Position numbers and translations under genes: made by a program. A model generated the notes under the pieces. That model made no database searches. It was not told where the DNA came from and was given only the letters and a program-made list of their open reading frames with translations. 64,000 bases of DNA, taken from the NCBI RefSeq assembly GCF_900176405.1, contig NZ_FWXJ01000008.1:1-64000 (forward strand), read 5' to 3'. Below, one piece after another: positions 20,335 through 30,617 of this stretch (the stretch's first letter is position 1; the number at the start of each line of letters is the position of its first letter). Source of the DNA: Polynucleobacter kasalickyi. GTDB lineage: Bacteria; Pseudomonadota; Gammaproteobacteria; Burkholderiales; Burkholderiaceae.

Positions 20335-20364
20335 TTATTCTTTTCTTCTTGAAAATTACTACAA

Positions 20365-21180
20365 TTAAAGTTGATTTAAGCCTAAGACATCTTGCATATC
20401 AAACAAGCCATTGGACTGATCATTTAAAAAACGGGCCGCACGCAAGGCGCCTTGCGCATAAGACATTCTGCTCGCTGATTTATGGGTAATTTCGATCCGC
20501 TCGCCGTCACCCGCAAATAACACAGTGTGATCACCCACGATATCGCCACCCCGGATCGTTGCAAAACCAATCGTGCCTTCTTGGCGCTCACCCGTATGGC
20601 CTTCACGTGACAGCACCGCCCATTCTTTGAGATTTTTACCCTGCGCCTGAGCAATCACTTCACCCATTTTCAAGGCCGTACCAGATGGCGCATCGACTTT
20701 ATGTTTATGATGGGCTTCGATCACTTCGATGTCATAGCCTTGGTTCAAAATCTTCGCCGCGAGCTCGAGTAACTTGAAGGTAGCATTCACGCCCACACTC
20801 ATATTCGGTGCAAAAACAATCGCCGTACGGGTACTCAACTCTTTCAACTCAGCCAACTGTTCTTCACTGAGTCCAGTCGTGCCAATAATCATTTTGATAC
20901 CGTGCTCTGCCGCATAACGCGCGTGATTGAGTGTGCCCTCTGGGCGGGTAAAGTCAATTAAAAACTTCGCATTGGCTAAGCCTTGTGCAAGATCAGCAGT
21001 GATCACCACATCGGTTTTTTTACCGAGCGTAGCGCCTGCATCTTGGCCAATCGCTGGACTCTGCGCAATATCCAAGGCGCCGACGAGGGATGCGTCATCA
21101 CTCGCCAAAATGGTTTCAATTAACATCTTCCCCATCCGTCCGGATGCACCTGCAATAGCAATAGGTAAAGTGGCTGTCAT
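20365..21180 (-). CDS. dapB: 4-hydroxy-tetrahydrodipicolinate reductase
   Basis: This 271-residue enzyme acts in lysine and diaminopimelate synthesis. The Rossmann motif [16 protein letters not shown] is at the N terminus, [11 protein letters not shown] around 95, and the catalytic signature [20 protein letters not shown] around 157. The usual DapB length and C-terminal RAARFLNDQ...[11 protein letters not shown] are present. It lies between leuS and bamE on the same strand, as in related genomes. Confidence 0.96.
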   Translation of the reverse strand: MTATLPIAIAGASGRMGKMLIETILASDDASLVGALDIAQSPAIGQDAGATLGKKTDVVITADLAQGLANAKFLIDFTRPEGTLNHARYAAEHGIKMIIGTTGLSEEQLAELKELSTRTAIVFAPNMSVGVNATFKLLELAAKILNQGYDIEVIEAHHKHKVDAPSGTALKMGEVIAQAQGKNLKEWAVLSREGHTGERQEGTIGFATIRGGDIVGDHTVLFAGDGERIEITHKSASRMSYAQGALRAARFLNDQSNGLFDMQDVLGLNQL

Positions 21181-21318
21181 AAATAAATATTGGTTATAAG
21201 ATTTGTGATAAAAAAGTTGTCATCCAGCGAATCGGTAAAAGTTGCTTTTGAAGAATCAAGGGGATTGAACTTTTCTCTCGTAATAGGGCTTCATCATTTC
21301 TGCAAAAAATAAAGAAAA

Positions 21319-21774
21319 TTACCGATCCGCTTTTCTCAGATTATTTCTGATGCTATCAATTTCACTAATGAGCTCTTTTTCGGAAGGCAATGCATCAGCA
21401 TCAATTTTTGCCAGCTTAGTACCATCAAAATTGAGCGTAACTCGTCGTTGTTGCATATCGTCTGAGTCACCCTTGCGATATAAAAAAACATAATCCCAGC
21501 GATTGATATGAAACACATCATTAATGAGCGGTGTTCCTAAAATAGCGCGCACTTGATCTTTCGACATCCCTGGGCGAATCGATTCTAGCAAGTCTTTTGA
21601 AACGACGTTGCCTTGGACGATATCTGGTCGATAAGGATTAAAAACGCGCGTAACAAAATTTTCTTTTTCTTTCACCAAGGTTGGTTTATTGGCGGTACTT
21701 GAACAGGCGCCCAATAGTAGTGTCGTACTTACTGCCAAAACAATTAACTTTAGTGTATTTGTCATAGAATTCAT
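21319..21774 (-). CDS. bamE: Outer membrane protein assembly factor BamE
   Basis: This 151-residue lipoprotein has signal peptide TLKLIVLAVSTTLLLGACSS (lipobox Cys near residue 24). It then has NPYRPDIVQGNVVSKDLLESI, RPGMSKDQVRAILGTPLINDVFHINRWDYVF and a final helix, all typical of BamE/OmlA in the outer-membrane beta-barrel assembly complex. ATG at 21774 or 21765 could be the start. It is divergent from fur, a common arrangement in proteobacteria. Confidence 0.94.
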   Translation of the reverse strand: MNSMTNTLKLIVLAVSTTLLLGACSSTANKPTLVKEKENFVTRVFNPYRPDIVQGNVVSKDLLESIRPGMSKDQVRAILGTPLINDVFHINRWDYVFLYRKGDSDDMQQRRVTLNFDGTKLAKIDADALPSEKELISEIDSIRNNLRKADR

Positions 21775-21939
21775 GCGTATGTGGAGGAAATGAAGCGAAC
21801 CTATTTATAACCATTGATTTTAACGCTGAACTGGTGAATCTTCTGCATATTTCACCTTTTTTCCCTAAATGATTCACTTTTGAATACAATCAAAGCACAA
21901 TTACTCCTCTTTTTAATCCGCTCATAAAACCGTTTCCTC

Positions 21940-22389
21940 ATGCCAATCAACTCTAACTCTTCCAATGATTTACGTAATATCGGGCTCAAAGTCACAGGGC
22001 CGCGAATCAAGATTTTAGAGTTCTTTAACCAAAATCCTGGTGCTCATTACAGCGCTGACGATATTTATCTGGCACTTAGCAAAGAGGGTCTTGATGTTGG
22101 TTTAGCGACAGTGTATCGAGTTTTAACTCAATTTGAACAAGCTGGAATCTTGCTCAGGAATCATTTTGAGTCTGGTAAAGGCGAAGGAAAGGCAATTTTT
22201 GAACTGAACGAGGGGGTACATCATGACCACCTTGTTTGTTTGGATTGTGGGCATGTCGAAGAATTTGTCGATACGGCCATCGAAAATAGACAACGTGAAA
22301 TTGCTAGTAAATTAGGGTTTACTTTAGAGGAACATGTCTTAGCCCTCTATGGCAACTGTACCAAGAAAAACTGTAAATACAAAACCTAA
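21940..22389 (+). CDS. fur: Ferric uptake regulator Fur
   Basis: This 149-residue metalloregulator has a winged helix at about 10-85 (LKVTGPRIKILEFF, DIYLALSKEGLDVGLATVYRVL) and a metal-binding and dimerisation domain with HHDHLVCLDCGHVEEF and a C-terminal CTKKNC pair for structural zinc. With Fe2+ it represses iron-uptake genes. It is divergent from bamE with a 165-bp intergenic region. Confidence 0.96.
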   Translation: MPINSNSSNDLRNIGLKVTGPRIKILEFFNQNPGAHYSADDIYLALSKEGLDVGLATVYRVLTQFEQAGILLRNHFESGKGEGKAIFELNEGVHHDHLVCLDCGHVEEFVDTAIENRQREIASKLGFTLEEHVLALYGNCTKKNCKYKT

Positions 22390-22798
22390 TTTTCAAAAGA
22401 AATTGGCATAGCAGCTTATTTGCAGAGAAAATGAATCCTTGAACTTTGTTCCCAAAGCATAAAATCTACGTATTTTTCAATAACTTTCCATTCACTTTCC
22501 ATTTATTTTCGGTTTTTTTATTTTTTCTTTTCTATTTCGTACTAATGATGAAGTAGTGGTCGAGAAGGTTGTTACTTTTTTATTGGCCGTAATACTTGAT
22601 GCTTTTCATCAATCGTTTTGCACCGAAATAGTGCCAAACACTTAATTCATTAGGAAAAATATTGGCATTCCCCCTCATTCGTGGGATATTTTCAATATGT
22701 AGAGTCAATTAAAATATCATTTTCATTTATGTAATTGTCAAAAATCTATCATAAAATTGATTTTTGTTACTTTTCTTCAAAAATATCGGACCACATCA
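22390..22798. other. 409-bp AT-rich intergenic region between fur and the glycosyltransferase gene
   Basis: No gene was seen. It is T-rich, with a direct repeat of CTTTCCATT-like words around 22487-22503 and a small hairpin (TTGATG-CTTTT-CATCAA) near 22588-22604. It probably carries the fur 3' end and the promoter of the next gene, but no site can be assigned firmly. Confidence 0.4.
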
Positions 22799-23914
22799 AT
22801 GTATTACATGCTTAGCGTCCTACTGATCTCCTACATTGTGACAATGTTGGTTGTTAAATGTGCAAATTGGCATATTCACTTTACGACGGATCAGGATCAT
22901 GGTCCGCAAAAATTACACTCTGGCTCTGTAGCTCGAATTGGTGGTTTAGGTATTTTTCTTTCGGTGATGTTGGTATTACTCGTGAAACTCCTCTTTGATC
23001 AACCAGCCAACTATAGTTTCTTGATCTTTTTCATCAGTACGATGCCCTGTTTTTTCATTGGCTTATTTGAAGATATTACAAAAAAAGTTGGCGTAAGATT
23101 ACGTTTAATTTTTACTGCGATTTCTGCCGGAATCGGTATTTACCTACTCAACGGCTTCATTCATAGCGTTGAACTCCCTATCCTTGATGCTTTGTTAAAG
23201 CTACAGTGGTTTGCCTATCTATTTACTATTTTTGCAATTACTGGCATTTCTAATGCTTACAACATCATCGATGGTCTCAATGGTTTAGCCGGCATGACAG
23301 GGATTTTTTCCTTAATGGGGATTTATTATGTAGCCTACGTATTTGGTGATAATTACATCATGTTCATTGCCCAACTATTAATTGCTAGTATTTTGGGATT
23401 TTTAGCGTTCAATTACCCTAAAGGTAAGATTTTTTTAGGGGATGCTGGTGCTTATTTGGTTGGATTTTGTAGCGGCTTTTTATCCGTATTACTCGTCGAT
23501 CGACATACGGAAATTTCTCCTTGGTTTGCCCTATTACTCAATTTCTATCCGATATTCGAAACCTTGTACTCTATTTTCCGTAGAAAATTTCTGTCTAAAA
23601 AAGACTCCACCGCGCCCGATGCTGAACACTTTCACTCCTTGGTGTATTTTTGGTTAAAAAACCAATATGGCAACAATACGGCTCGTGATCATCAAGAAGT
23701 TCTGTGGGTTAATAATGCCAAAGCATCCATCCTTCTTTGGGTATTACCGATCTTGTGTGCGATTCCTGCAGCTTTATTTTTTTACGACTCGATGATTCTG
23801 AAAGTTTTTATCGGCATATTTGCAGTAACTTACATCCTGGCTTACCGTGTCTTGATTAAAAAGAACGCCGCATCAACGGTCATCGAGATGATGGATGATG
23901 TGGCAATGAGTTAA
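22799..23914 (+). CDS. MraY/WecA-type polyprenyl-phosphate glycosyl-1-phosphate transferase
   Basis: This 371-residue polytopic membrane protein belongs to glycosyltransferase family 4 (UDP-sugar to undecaprenyl phosphate). Motifs are GLFEDITKKVGVRLRL near 90, NAYNIIDGLNGLAGM near 165, KGKIFLGDAGAYLVGF near 220, and a cytoplasmic HFHSL loop near 280. At least nine hydrophobic segments are visible. The ATG at 22799 was chosen over an in-frame TTG at 22757, which would add 14 residues that break the membrane start. It probably initiates O-antigen or exopolysaccharide synthesis, but no partner glycan genes lie nearby, so the sugar is unknown. Confidence 0.88.
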   Translation: MYYMLSVLLISYIVTMLVVKCANWHIHFTTDQDHGPQKLHSGSVARIGGLGIFLSVMLVLLVKLLFDQPANYSFLIFFISTMPCFFIGLFEDITKKVGVRLRLIFTAISAGIGIYLLNGFIHSVELPILDALLKLQWFAYLFTIFAITGISNAYNIIDGLNGLAGMTGIFSLMGIYYVAYVFGDNYIMFIAQLLIASILGFLAFNYPKGKIFLGDAGAYLVGFCSGFLSVLLVDRHTEISPWFALLLNFYPIFETLYSIFRRKFLSKKDSTAPDAEHFHSLVYFWLKNQYGNNTARDHQEVLWVNNAKASILLWVLPILCAIPAALFFYDSMILKVFIGIFAVTYILAYRVLIKKNAASTVIEMMDDVAMS

Positions 23915-23992
23915 TGGAGTAGCTTTAGTCGTAGTTCAGTGAAATGGTTGAGGTGCTACTTCTTGAGTGATGGAAGCTTGAGTCCGCTGCAT

Positions 23993-25417
23993 TCACAACA
24001 AGACTTTCTTTGGATTCAGTAAATTTTCAGGATCTAAGGCTTTTTTAATATCCTTCATCATTTGATAGGCAACACCACCTCGGTGTTGAAACAAATAATC
24101 TCTTTTTAATTGCCCAATACCGTGTTCAGCGGAAATGGAACCACCAAATAACTGGATTTGCGCAATCACCACCTCAGTCAGGCTTTTTTCATGATTCGCG
24201 ATATAGTCGACTGAGGCACCCTCTGGGGCACATAAGTTGTAATGTAAATTACCATCCCCTAAGTGACCGAAATTGATGATTTTCACCCCATCAAATTGCT
24301 CTTTGAGGAGAGCGTCAGTGCTTTCAATGAAGCCGGCAATTTTAGAAATTGCAAAGGAGATATCAAACTTAATATTGCCAGGTTCTTTTGCTTGGGCTAG
24401 AGTGATGTGATGTCGAATCCCCCAAAATTCATTCACTTGCGCTTGCGAACTGGCAATAGCTGCATCTGAGATAGCGCCTTTGACCAGGTAATTCTCTAAG
24501 GACCCTTCAAGCACCTCTTGGACTCGCGTACTGGTTGGCGAGTGTTCCTCTTCAAAGTTCGCTAACTCAATCAGCAGGGTGTATTTCCCTGCAGTAAAAA
24601 TAGGTCGGTTATATTGTGGAAAATGTCGAATGGTTAACTCTAATGATTCCCGAGACATCATCTCAAAGGCGCACAATTCATTCCCAGCGCGGCGCTGTAA
24701 TTCTTGTAAGAGGGCAATCATCTGCGACACATCATCAATCGCCACTAAGGCCGCATAATGACCTAAAGGTGCGGTAAATAGTTTAAAAACTCCCGCCGTA
24801 ATAATACCCAAAGTCCCTTCGGAACCAATCAACAAATTTTTCAGGTCGTAACCGGTATTGTCTTTCCGTAAACCCTTTAATTGAGAATACACTTCACCAC
24901 TGGCTAAAACGGCCTCAATACCTAAACAAATATCTCTCGTATTGCCGTAACGCAGCACATTAATACCACCCGCATTGGTGGCTAAATTGCCACCAATCGT
25001 ACAACTGCCCTGTGCCGCCAAACTTAAAGGAAAAAATGCGCCACTCGCAGCGACCTTTTCTTGTAGGGTTTGGAGAATGCAACCCGCCTCCACCGTAATG
25101 GTTTGGTTTTCTAAATCGATTTCGCGGATTTGATGGAGACGTTTTAAAGACAAAATAATTTGTGGGTCATCACCCTCTGGAGTCGCACCACCACATAAGC
25201 CTGTATTGCCACCCTGCGGGATGAGCTTCACCTGAAATGCCCGACACAGTTGGACCACCTCGGCTACTTGCTGAGTAGTTTTTGGCAAAGCGACTGCCAG
25301 CGCTGTGCCCGAAAAAATCCCACGCCAATCAGTGCAGTAAGGAGCCAGATCTTCCTTTTCAAACAAAACGCCTGCAGGGCCAAGACAGTCTTGCAGGCGT
25401 TGGATGATGGCGTGCAT
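23993..25417 (-). CDS. FAD-binding oxidase, GlcD/D-2-hydroxyglutarate dehydrogenase-like
   Basis: This 474-residue flavoprotein has an FAD-binding type 4 (PCMH) domain: VKLIPQGGNTGLCGGATP near 70, GNLATNAGGINVLRYGNTRD near 145, NLLIGSEGTLGIITAGVFKL near 195. The C-terminal domain has INFGHLGDGNLHYNLCAPEG and SAEHGIGQLKRDYL, with metal and substrate ligands. It oxidises a D-2-hydroxy acid such as D-lactate, glycolate or D-2-hydroxyglutarate; the substrate cannot be decided here. It lies just downstream of gap on the same strand. Confidence 0.88.
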   Translation of the reverse strand: MHAIIQRLQDCLGPAGVLFEKEDLAPYCTDWRGIFSGTALAVALPKTTQQVAEVVQLCRAFQVKLIPQGGNTGLCGGATPEGDDPQIILSLKRLHQIREIDLENQTITVEAGCILQTLQEKVAASGAFFPLSLAAQGSCTIGGNLATNAGGINVLRYGNTRDICLGIEAVLASGEVYSQLKGLRKDNTGYDLKNLLIGSEGTLGIITAGVFKLFTAPLGHYAALVAIDDVSQMIALLQELQRRAGNELCAFEMMSRESLELTIRHFPQYNRPIFTAGKYTLLIELANFEEEHSPTSTRVQEVLEGSLENYLVKGAISDAAIASSQAQVNEFWGIRHHITLAQAKEPGNIKFDISFAISKIAGFIESTDALLKEQFDGVKIINFGHLGDGNLHYNLCAPEGASVDYIANHEKSLTEVVIAQIQLFGGSISAEHGIGQLKRDYLFQHRGGVAYQMMKDIKKALDPENLLNPKKVLL

Positions 25418-25462
25418 GAATTAAATAATGAAAATTATAAAATTAGCATGGAAAGTTAATGA

Positions 25463-26476
25463 TTACTTCGCTTGCATCAAGGCAACCGTTGCATTTAACA
25501 TCTGGCAACTATAGCCCCACTCATTGTCATACCAAGATAATACTTTGACCAACTTACCATCTTTCGATACACGCGTTTGAGTACTATCAAAAATACTTGG
25601 GTAAGGATTGTGATTAAAGTCGACGGACACAAGCGGTAGGGTATTAAACGCAAGAATGCCTTTGAGTTCACCTTCACTCGCTGTTTTGAGGATTTGATTC
25701 ACTTCATCTAGAGTGGTTGCTCTGCTCGCAGTAAACGTTAAATCAACCACAGAAACGTTAATGGTTGGCACCCGCATGGCAAAGCCATCAAACTTGCCGA
25801 GCAGTGCTGGTAAAACGAGTCCTACTGCCTTTGCTGCCCCAGTCTTGGTAGGAATCAAACTCTGGGTCGCTGAACGCGCACGGCGCATATCTTTGTGATA
25901 CACATCCGTTAATACTTGATCATTCGTATATGCGTGAATCGTTGTCATTAAACCTGCTTCAATACCGATTTGCTCAAGTAAAGGTTTAACGAGTGGCGCT
26001 AAACAGTTCGTTGTACAACTGGCATTGGAAACGACCTGATCACTCGCTTTTAAGATTTGATGGTTCACGCCGTATACGACGGTTGCATCGACATCGTCAC
26101 CACCTGGCGCTGAAATTAATACTTTCTTCGCACCTTGAGTAATATGAATCATCGCTTTTTCTTTGGTAGTAAAGGCTCCAGAACACTCTAGTACCACATC
26201 CACTTGATGCTCACCCCACGGAGTTTCCAAAGGATTACGCGTAGAGTACATTTTGATCCGATCACCATCAATCACTAAATGATCGCCGTCGACCGTTACT
26301 GTCGAGCTAAATTTACCGTGCGCAGAATCATATTGCGTCAAGTGGGCATTGATATCGATCCCACCTAAACCATTAATCGCAACTACTTTTAAATCTGTTC
26401 TTTTTTCTTCATAAATGGCTCTTAGAACCATTCTGCCAATACGTCCATAACCGTTAATCGCGACCCGAATTGTCAT
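25463..26476 (-). CDS. gap: Type I glyceraldehyde-3-phosphate dehydrogenase
   Basis: This 337-residue GAPDH opens [17 protein letters not shown] and has the catalytic [12 protein letters not shown] with Cys154, plus [20 protein letters not shown] and [12 protein letters not shown]. The loop at residues 32-40 reads VAINGLGG where NAD-specific enzymes have an Asp after Asn that holds the adenosine ribose. Gly replaces it here, which suggests relaxed or NADP-leaning cofactor use. It follows tkt on the same strand, with a short gap. Confidence 0.95.
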   Translation of the reverse strand: MTIRVAINGYGRIGRMVLRAIYEEKRTDLKVVAINGLGGIDINAHLTQYDSAHGKFSSTVTVDGDHLVIDGDRIKMYSTRNPLETPWGEHQVDVVLECSGAFTTKEKAMIHITQGAKKVLISAPGGDDVDATVVYGVNHQILKASDQVVSNASCTTNCLAPLVKPLLEQIGIEAGLMTTIHAYTNDQVLTDVYHKDMRRARSATQSLIPTKTGAAKAVGLVLPALLGKFDGFAMRVPTINVSVVDLTFTASRATTLDEVNQILKTASEGELKGILAFNTLPLVSVDFNHNPYPSIFDSTQTRVSKDGKLVKVLSWYDNEWGYSCQMLNATVALMQAK

Positions 26477-26581
26477 GCCTTACTCCTGAATGAAATATAA
26501 ATTTTTTCTCTAATAAATGGGGTGATACAACTGATGGCTTCATCAATCATTGGATTGAATCACTCCATCAGTGGGTAGCAA

Positions 26582-28597
26582 TTACTTCGCTTTCACACCA
26601 AGTACATCCAATGCTGTTTTAACGATATTTTCCGTCGTTAACCCGAAATATTGGTACAACACACCAGCAGGTGCCGATTCACCGAAGGTATCTAAGCCCT
26701 GTACTGCGGCACAACCATATTTCCACCAACCATCGGTAACACCTGCTTCAATCGCAATTCTTGGCACACCAACCGGTAAGACACTGGCTTTGTATGCGCT
26801 AGACTGTTGATCGAAGGTCGTAGTTGAAGGCATCGACACGACATTGGCAGCAATTCCTTGTTGCTCGAGAGCACTTGCGACATGCATCGCTAAGCCCACT
26901 TCAGAGCCTGTTGCCAGCAATACCAGCTTGGGCTTTTTGACAGATCGCAGAACATAAGCACCTTTTTCGATATTGGCAATTTGTTCAGCAGATTTTTCTA
27001 AATAGGGACAATTCTGACGGCTAAAAATTAAACTAGTTGGACCACGACGACGCTTGACTGCGCTAGCCCATGCCACGGCAGATTCAGTCGTATCAGCCGG
27101 ACGCCAAACATCCATATTCGGAATTAAACGCAAACTCGCTGTTTGCTCAACCGCTTGGTGAGTTGGGCCATCTTCACCTAAACCAATGGAGTCATGGGTA
27201 AATACAAAAATACTTCTAATCTTCATGAGCGCTGCCATCCGCAGTGCATTGCGACTGTAATCGGAGAAGGTGAGGAAGGTGCCGCCAAACGGAATATAAC
27301 CGCCGTGGAGGGTCACACCATTCATAATCGCACTCATCCCAAATTCACGCACACCATAACTAATGTGATTGCCCCAAGTATTTGGACGCAAGGAGATAGA
27401 CTTACTCCAATTGGTTAAATTAGAACCCGTTAAATCAGCAGATCCGCCCAAAAATTCGGGTAAAACGGGTGCTAAGCCATCAATTGCATTTTGACTCGCT
27501 TTACGCGTTGCAATGGTTTCTGCTTTCGCACTGATATTGGCTAATAAGGCTTGCACTGTTGCCTCAAACGATTCCGGCAAGTCGCCTGACATGCGGCGGC
27601 TTAGCTCTGATGCGAGATCAGGAAATTCTTTTTGATACTCTTTGAAATGTAAGTTCCATAGGATCTCTGTGGCTGCGCCCATTTCTTTGCCATCCCATAA
27701 TGCGTAGACCTCTTCTGGAATCGTAAAGGGTGGATAGTTCCAACCAATCGACTCTCTGGTAGCAGCAATTTCAGTTGCCCCAAGTGGCGCACCATGGACT
27801 TTATCAGTATCGGCTAAATTCGGTGAACCTTCACCAATCCTCGTTTTACAAGCAATTAAGGTCGGCTTACCATTGTTCATGGATTTGGCATAAGCGATGG
27901 CATTCGACACTTCCTGCGCATCATGACCATTAATATCACGAATCACGTTCCACCCGTAAGCTTCAAAGCGTTTTGGGGTATCTTCGGAGAACCAGTTAAC
28001 GACTCGACCATCGATTGAAATACCGTTATCGTCCCACAAGGCAATTAACTTCGATAGTCCCAAGGTTCCGGCTAGCGAACAGGCTTCATGACTAATCCCT
28101 TCCATGAGACAACCATCACCTAAAAACGCATAGGTGTAATGATTAATGATGGAGTGTCCTGGACGATTAAATTCTTCGGCTAATAATTTTTCAGCTAATG
28201 CCATTCCTACTGCATTGGAAATTCCCTGACCTAAAGGACCGGTAGTTGTCTCAACGCCTGGCGTCACACGATACTCTGGATGACCAGCCGTTTTACTATG
28301 CAACTGACGGAAATTTTCGATTTCAGTCATGGGTAAATCATAGCCCGTCAAATGCAATACGGAATACAACAACATGGAGCCATGACCGTTTGAGAGTACA
28401 AAACGATCACGATCAATCCACAAAGGATTTTTAGGATTGTGCTTCAAATGATCATGCCACAAAGCCACCGCAATATCTGCCATACCCATTGGCATCCCTG
28501 GATGGCCCGAGTTAGCTTTTTGCACTGCATCCATCGACAATGCTCGAATCGCATTCGCCATTAATTTGGAATCTTCAGGGGTAAGTTTGGTAGGCAT
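26582..28597 (-). CDS. tkt: Transketolase
   Basis: This 671-residue thiamine diphosphate enzyme of the pentose phosphate pathway starts [25 protein letters not shown]. The ThDP motif [21 protein letters not shown] is near 155, HGAPLG near 260, and [20 protein letters not shown] near 470. Full length, with no lesions. Followed by gap; divergent from rsmE with a 178-bp intergenic region. Confidence 0.97.
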   Translation of the reverse strand: MPTKLTPEDSKLMANAIRALSMDAVQKANSGHPGMPMGMADIAVALWHDHLKHNPKNPLWIDRDRFVLSNGHGSMLLYSVLHLTGYDLPMTEIENFRQLHSKTAGHPEYRVTPGVETTTGPLGQGISNAVGMALAEKLLAEEFNRPGHSIINHYTYAFLGDGCLMEGISHEACSLAGTLGLSKLIALWDDNGISIDGRVVNWFSEDTPKRFEAYGWNVIRDINGHDAQEVSNAIAYAKSMNNGKPTLIACKTRIGEGSPNLADTDKVHGAPLGATEIAATRESIGWNYPPFTIPEEVYALWDGKEMGAATEILWNLHFKEYQKEFPDLASELSRRMSGDLPESFEATVQALLANISAKAETIATRKASQNAIDGLAPVLPEFLGGSADLTGSNLTNWSKSISLRPNTWGNHISYGVREFGMSAIMNGVTLHGGYIPFGGTFLTFSDYSRNALRMAALMKIRSIFVFTHDSIGLGEDGPTHQAVEQTASLRLIPNMDVWRPADTTESAVAWASAVKRRRGPTSLIFSRQNCPYLEKSAEQIANIEKGAYVLRSVKKPKLVLLATGSEVGLAMHVASALEQQGIAANVVSMPSTTTFDQQSSAYKASVLPVGVPRIAIEAGVTDGWWKYGCAAVQGLDTFGESAPAGVLYQYFGLTTENIVKTALDVLGVKAK

Positions 28598-28775
28598 AAT
28601 TTAGTTTATTTGATGAATACAGGTTTAATAATCTTCAATCAATACTTTGCTATTTCGCGATATAGTATTTGGTCGGTCTTCAATTCATCTTGTTTTCTTC
28701 TGCACACCATCTCTTTCAAATGGATGAAGGTAGAATAAACAAGACCACAATTCGTACTATTTTAACATTGGACCT

Positions 28776-29528
28776 ATGTCTCACTTTTATCTTCCTGGTA
28801 ATTGGCAAGAAAGCCAATTGATTGCCCCCGAATCCCTCAAGCATCATTTGCGGGTTAGACGAGTCCACGCTGGCGAATCCATCGCGGTTTTTAATGGTGC
28901 TGGCATGGTGGCAAGCGCGGGGATAGATCCCGCCTCGACGGAGAAGAAGCTCCTTTTAAACTTAAGTAATATCCGAGAAGACCTGAGTCGAGAGGCGAGT
29001 TACCCCATCACCTTAATCCAAGGTTTGGCAGCCAATGAAAAAATGGATTGGGTTATTGAAAAAGCAGTGGAATTAGGGGTCGGCACCATTATTCCGGTCC
29101 AAGCCCAACGCAGCGTGCTTCGAGTAAATGTCCAACAAGATGAAAAAAAAGCGCAGAAAAAAATAGATCACTGGCAACAAATCATCATTGCCGCTTGTGA
29201 ACAATGTGACCGCACGATCCTACCTACCCTAGAAGCGCCGCAAACTCTCAACCAGTTTTTAGCTAGCTTTGATGTGGCTAGTAGTGGGCAATTACCGATT
29301 GTCTTATCACCACTTGGACAACTAAAGCTCGTGAGCATTTTAAAAAGAGCTCCCGGCCAAGGCGTTGCTATCATGATCGGCCCGGAAGGTGGCTTTGATG
29401 ATCTGGAATTACACAATATTGAACAAAAGGGTTGGCTGAGTGCCAATATGGGGAACCGCATCCTACGAACAGAGACGGCTGGTATCAGCGCGATATCAGC
29501 CGTTCATGCTATTTGGGGTGGTTTTTAA
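28776..29528 (+). CDS. rsmE: 16S rRNA (uracil(1498)-N(3))-methyltransferase
   Basis: This 250-residue SPOUT methyltransferase modifies m3U1498 of 16S rRNA. Motifs: HHLRVRRVHAGESIAVFNG in the N-terminal PUA-like part, LAANEKMDWVIEKAVELGVGTIIPVQAQRSV in the middle, and the knot region AIMIGPEGGFDDLEL then GNRILRTETAGISAISAVHAI. Length is normal. Confidence 0.95.
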   Translation: MSHFYLPGNWQESQLIAPESLKHHLRVRRVHAGESIAVFNGAGMVASAGIDPASTEKKLLLNLSNIREDLSREASYPITLIQGLAANEKMDWVIEKAVELGVGTIIPVQAQRSVLRVNVQQDEKKAQKKIDHWQQIIIAACEQCDRTILPTLEAPQTLNQFLASFDVASSGQLPIVLSPLGQLKLVSILKRAPGQGVAIMIGPEGGFDDLELHNIEQKGWLSANMGNRILRTETAGISAISAVHAIWGGF

Positions 29529-29608
29529 TGAAATTGCCGCTATTTAGCGGCAATTAGATACTTCTACAATCTTCAACTGCTACTCAAGTCTTGAACCTAA
29601 GTAACTAT

Positions 29609-30271
29609 TTAAGCTAAATTTGCGAACGAATAGAAGACACGATAAGGCACTCTTCTTTCAGCCCAGTACTCTACCGCATCACGGAAAACATCGAGTAAAG
29701 TCTCACGTGCATCTTTATCAAACTTCAGCGTAGAAGGGATTCCCTCTAATACCACAACAAAACCAGGTTGCGGACCAGACTTATCGATCAAAGTCGTGAG
29801 TGCATCTAATAAATGATCGTAGTTTTTGGCTTGTTGTTTCGTGAAATGATAAGCCTTGGCTACAGACTCCAAGACTTCACCTTTGGTGTAAGCATGGGCT
29901 GAATTGGCATAAACAAAATGCTGACCTAATTCAGAAGCGGCTTCCATTAACTCTTCTGTTCTAAAAGCACGAATCGACTGCACAATATTTGTTCTAACAC
30001 TTCTGAGCATCGCTGCCGGTCCACTATCACGAACCGCTAGAGCCGCACGCCAAGATGGTGCAGGTTTCTTCTGTGGAAGCGCACTTAAATCTCTTAATAC
30101 GCTACCTGTTGGATACAAACTGTTGTTGTAGTAAGGTGATGTTGGAGTTGAAGGCATACTCATACCAATGTTCATACCTGAACGGTTAATTGTTGAACCA
30201 AGGCTGTGATCTACGGACTGATCTTCTTCCCAGCCTGCCAATGTTGCGTTTTCTGGAATGTTTGTAGTCAT
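29609..30271 (-). CDS. Barstar-family protein with long N-terminal extension
   Basis: This 220-residue protein has a C-terminal barstar-like (RNase inhibitor) domain from about residue 115: FVYANSAHAYTKGEVLESVA, then FTKQQAKNYDHLLDALTTLID, GFVVVLEGIPSTLKF and RETLLDVFRDAVEYWAERRVPYRVFYSF. The first ~85 residues are Pro/Ser/Asn-rich and probably disordered. Barstar inhibits barnase-type ribonucleases, but no barnase gene is in the window. In Burkholderiales a chromosomal barstar-like gene is common near housekeeping genes, so it may have another partner. Confidence 0.82.
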   Translation of the reverse strand: MTTNIPENATLAGWEEDQSVDHSLGSTINRSGMNIGMSMPSTPTSPYYNNSLYPTGSVLRDLSALPQKKPAPSWRAALAVRDSGPAAMLRSVRTNIVQSIRAFRTEELMEAASELGQHFVYANSAHAYTKGEVLESVAKAYHFTKQQAKNYDHLLDALTTLIDKSGPQPGFVVVLEGIPSTLKFDKDARETLLDVFRDAVEYWAERRVPYRVFYSFANLA

Positions 30272-30617
30272 AATCCGTAAAGGTTACTCTTTTCTGTTAC
30301 TTTTGACAAGAGGTATTCCTCAAAAAACATAGTAAACATATGATTCATAAGACGATAAAAATTAGTGATTACTTGCTTACGAATACAAAAATTTGCTTTA
30401 AAAATCAGTGAAAGTGAACTCATAGAAGTAAAAGACAGTTGTAAATATTTGATTTTTTTAAACAAGTTTATAAAATTTATTCGAAAAAATTATGTTTGTA
30501 TGCTCTTTAGCCATGGCTAACAATTATTCCGTTTAAGCATAGCTTCAGGAATAAATCGTTGCAGTCTAGTGTAAAAAATTCCTTTGATTGTTTGCCGTTT
30601 TTGTAAATCAGGAAAAT
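30272..30617. other. 346-bp intergenic region between the barstar-like and NYN genes
   Basis: AT-rich with no convincing gene. A 65-codon frame on the minus strand (30268-30465) has no family features and poor codon use and was not called. It must carry the barstar promoter on its left side. No strong hairpin was seen. Confidence 0.4.

Noticed and set aside
22757..22801. TTG start extending the glycosyltransferase by 14 residues
   Set aside because: The ATG at 22799 begins directly before the first membrane helix, as in related proteins.
30268..30465. 65-codon minus-strand frame upstream of the barstar-like gene
   Set aside because: No ribosome site or recognisable domain, and its composition is that of AT-rich spacer.
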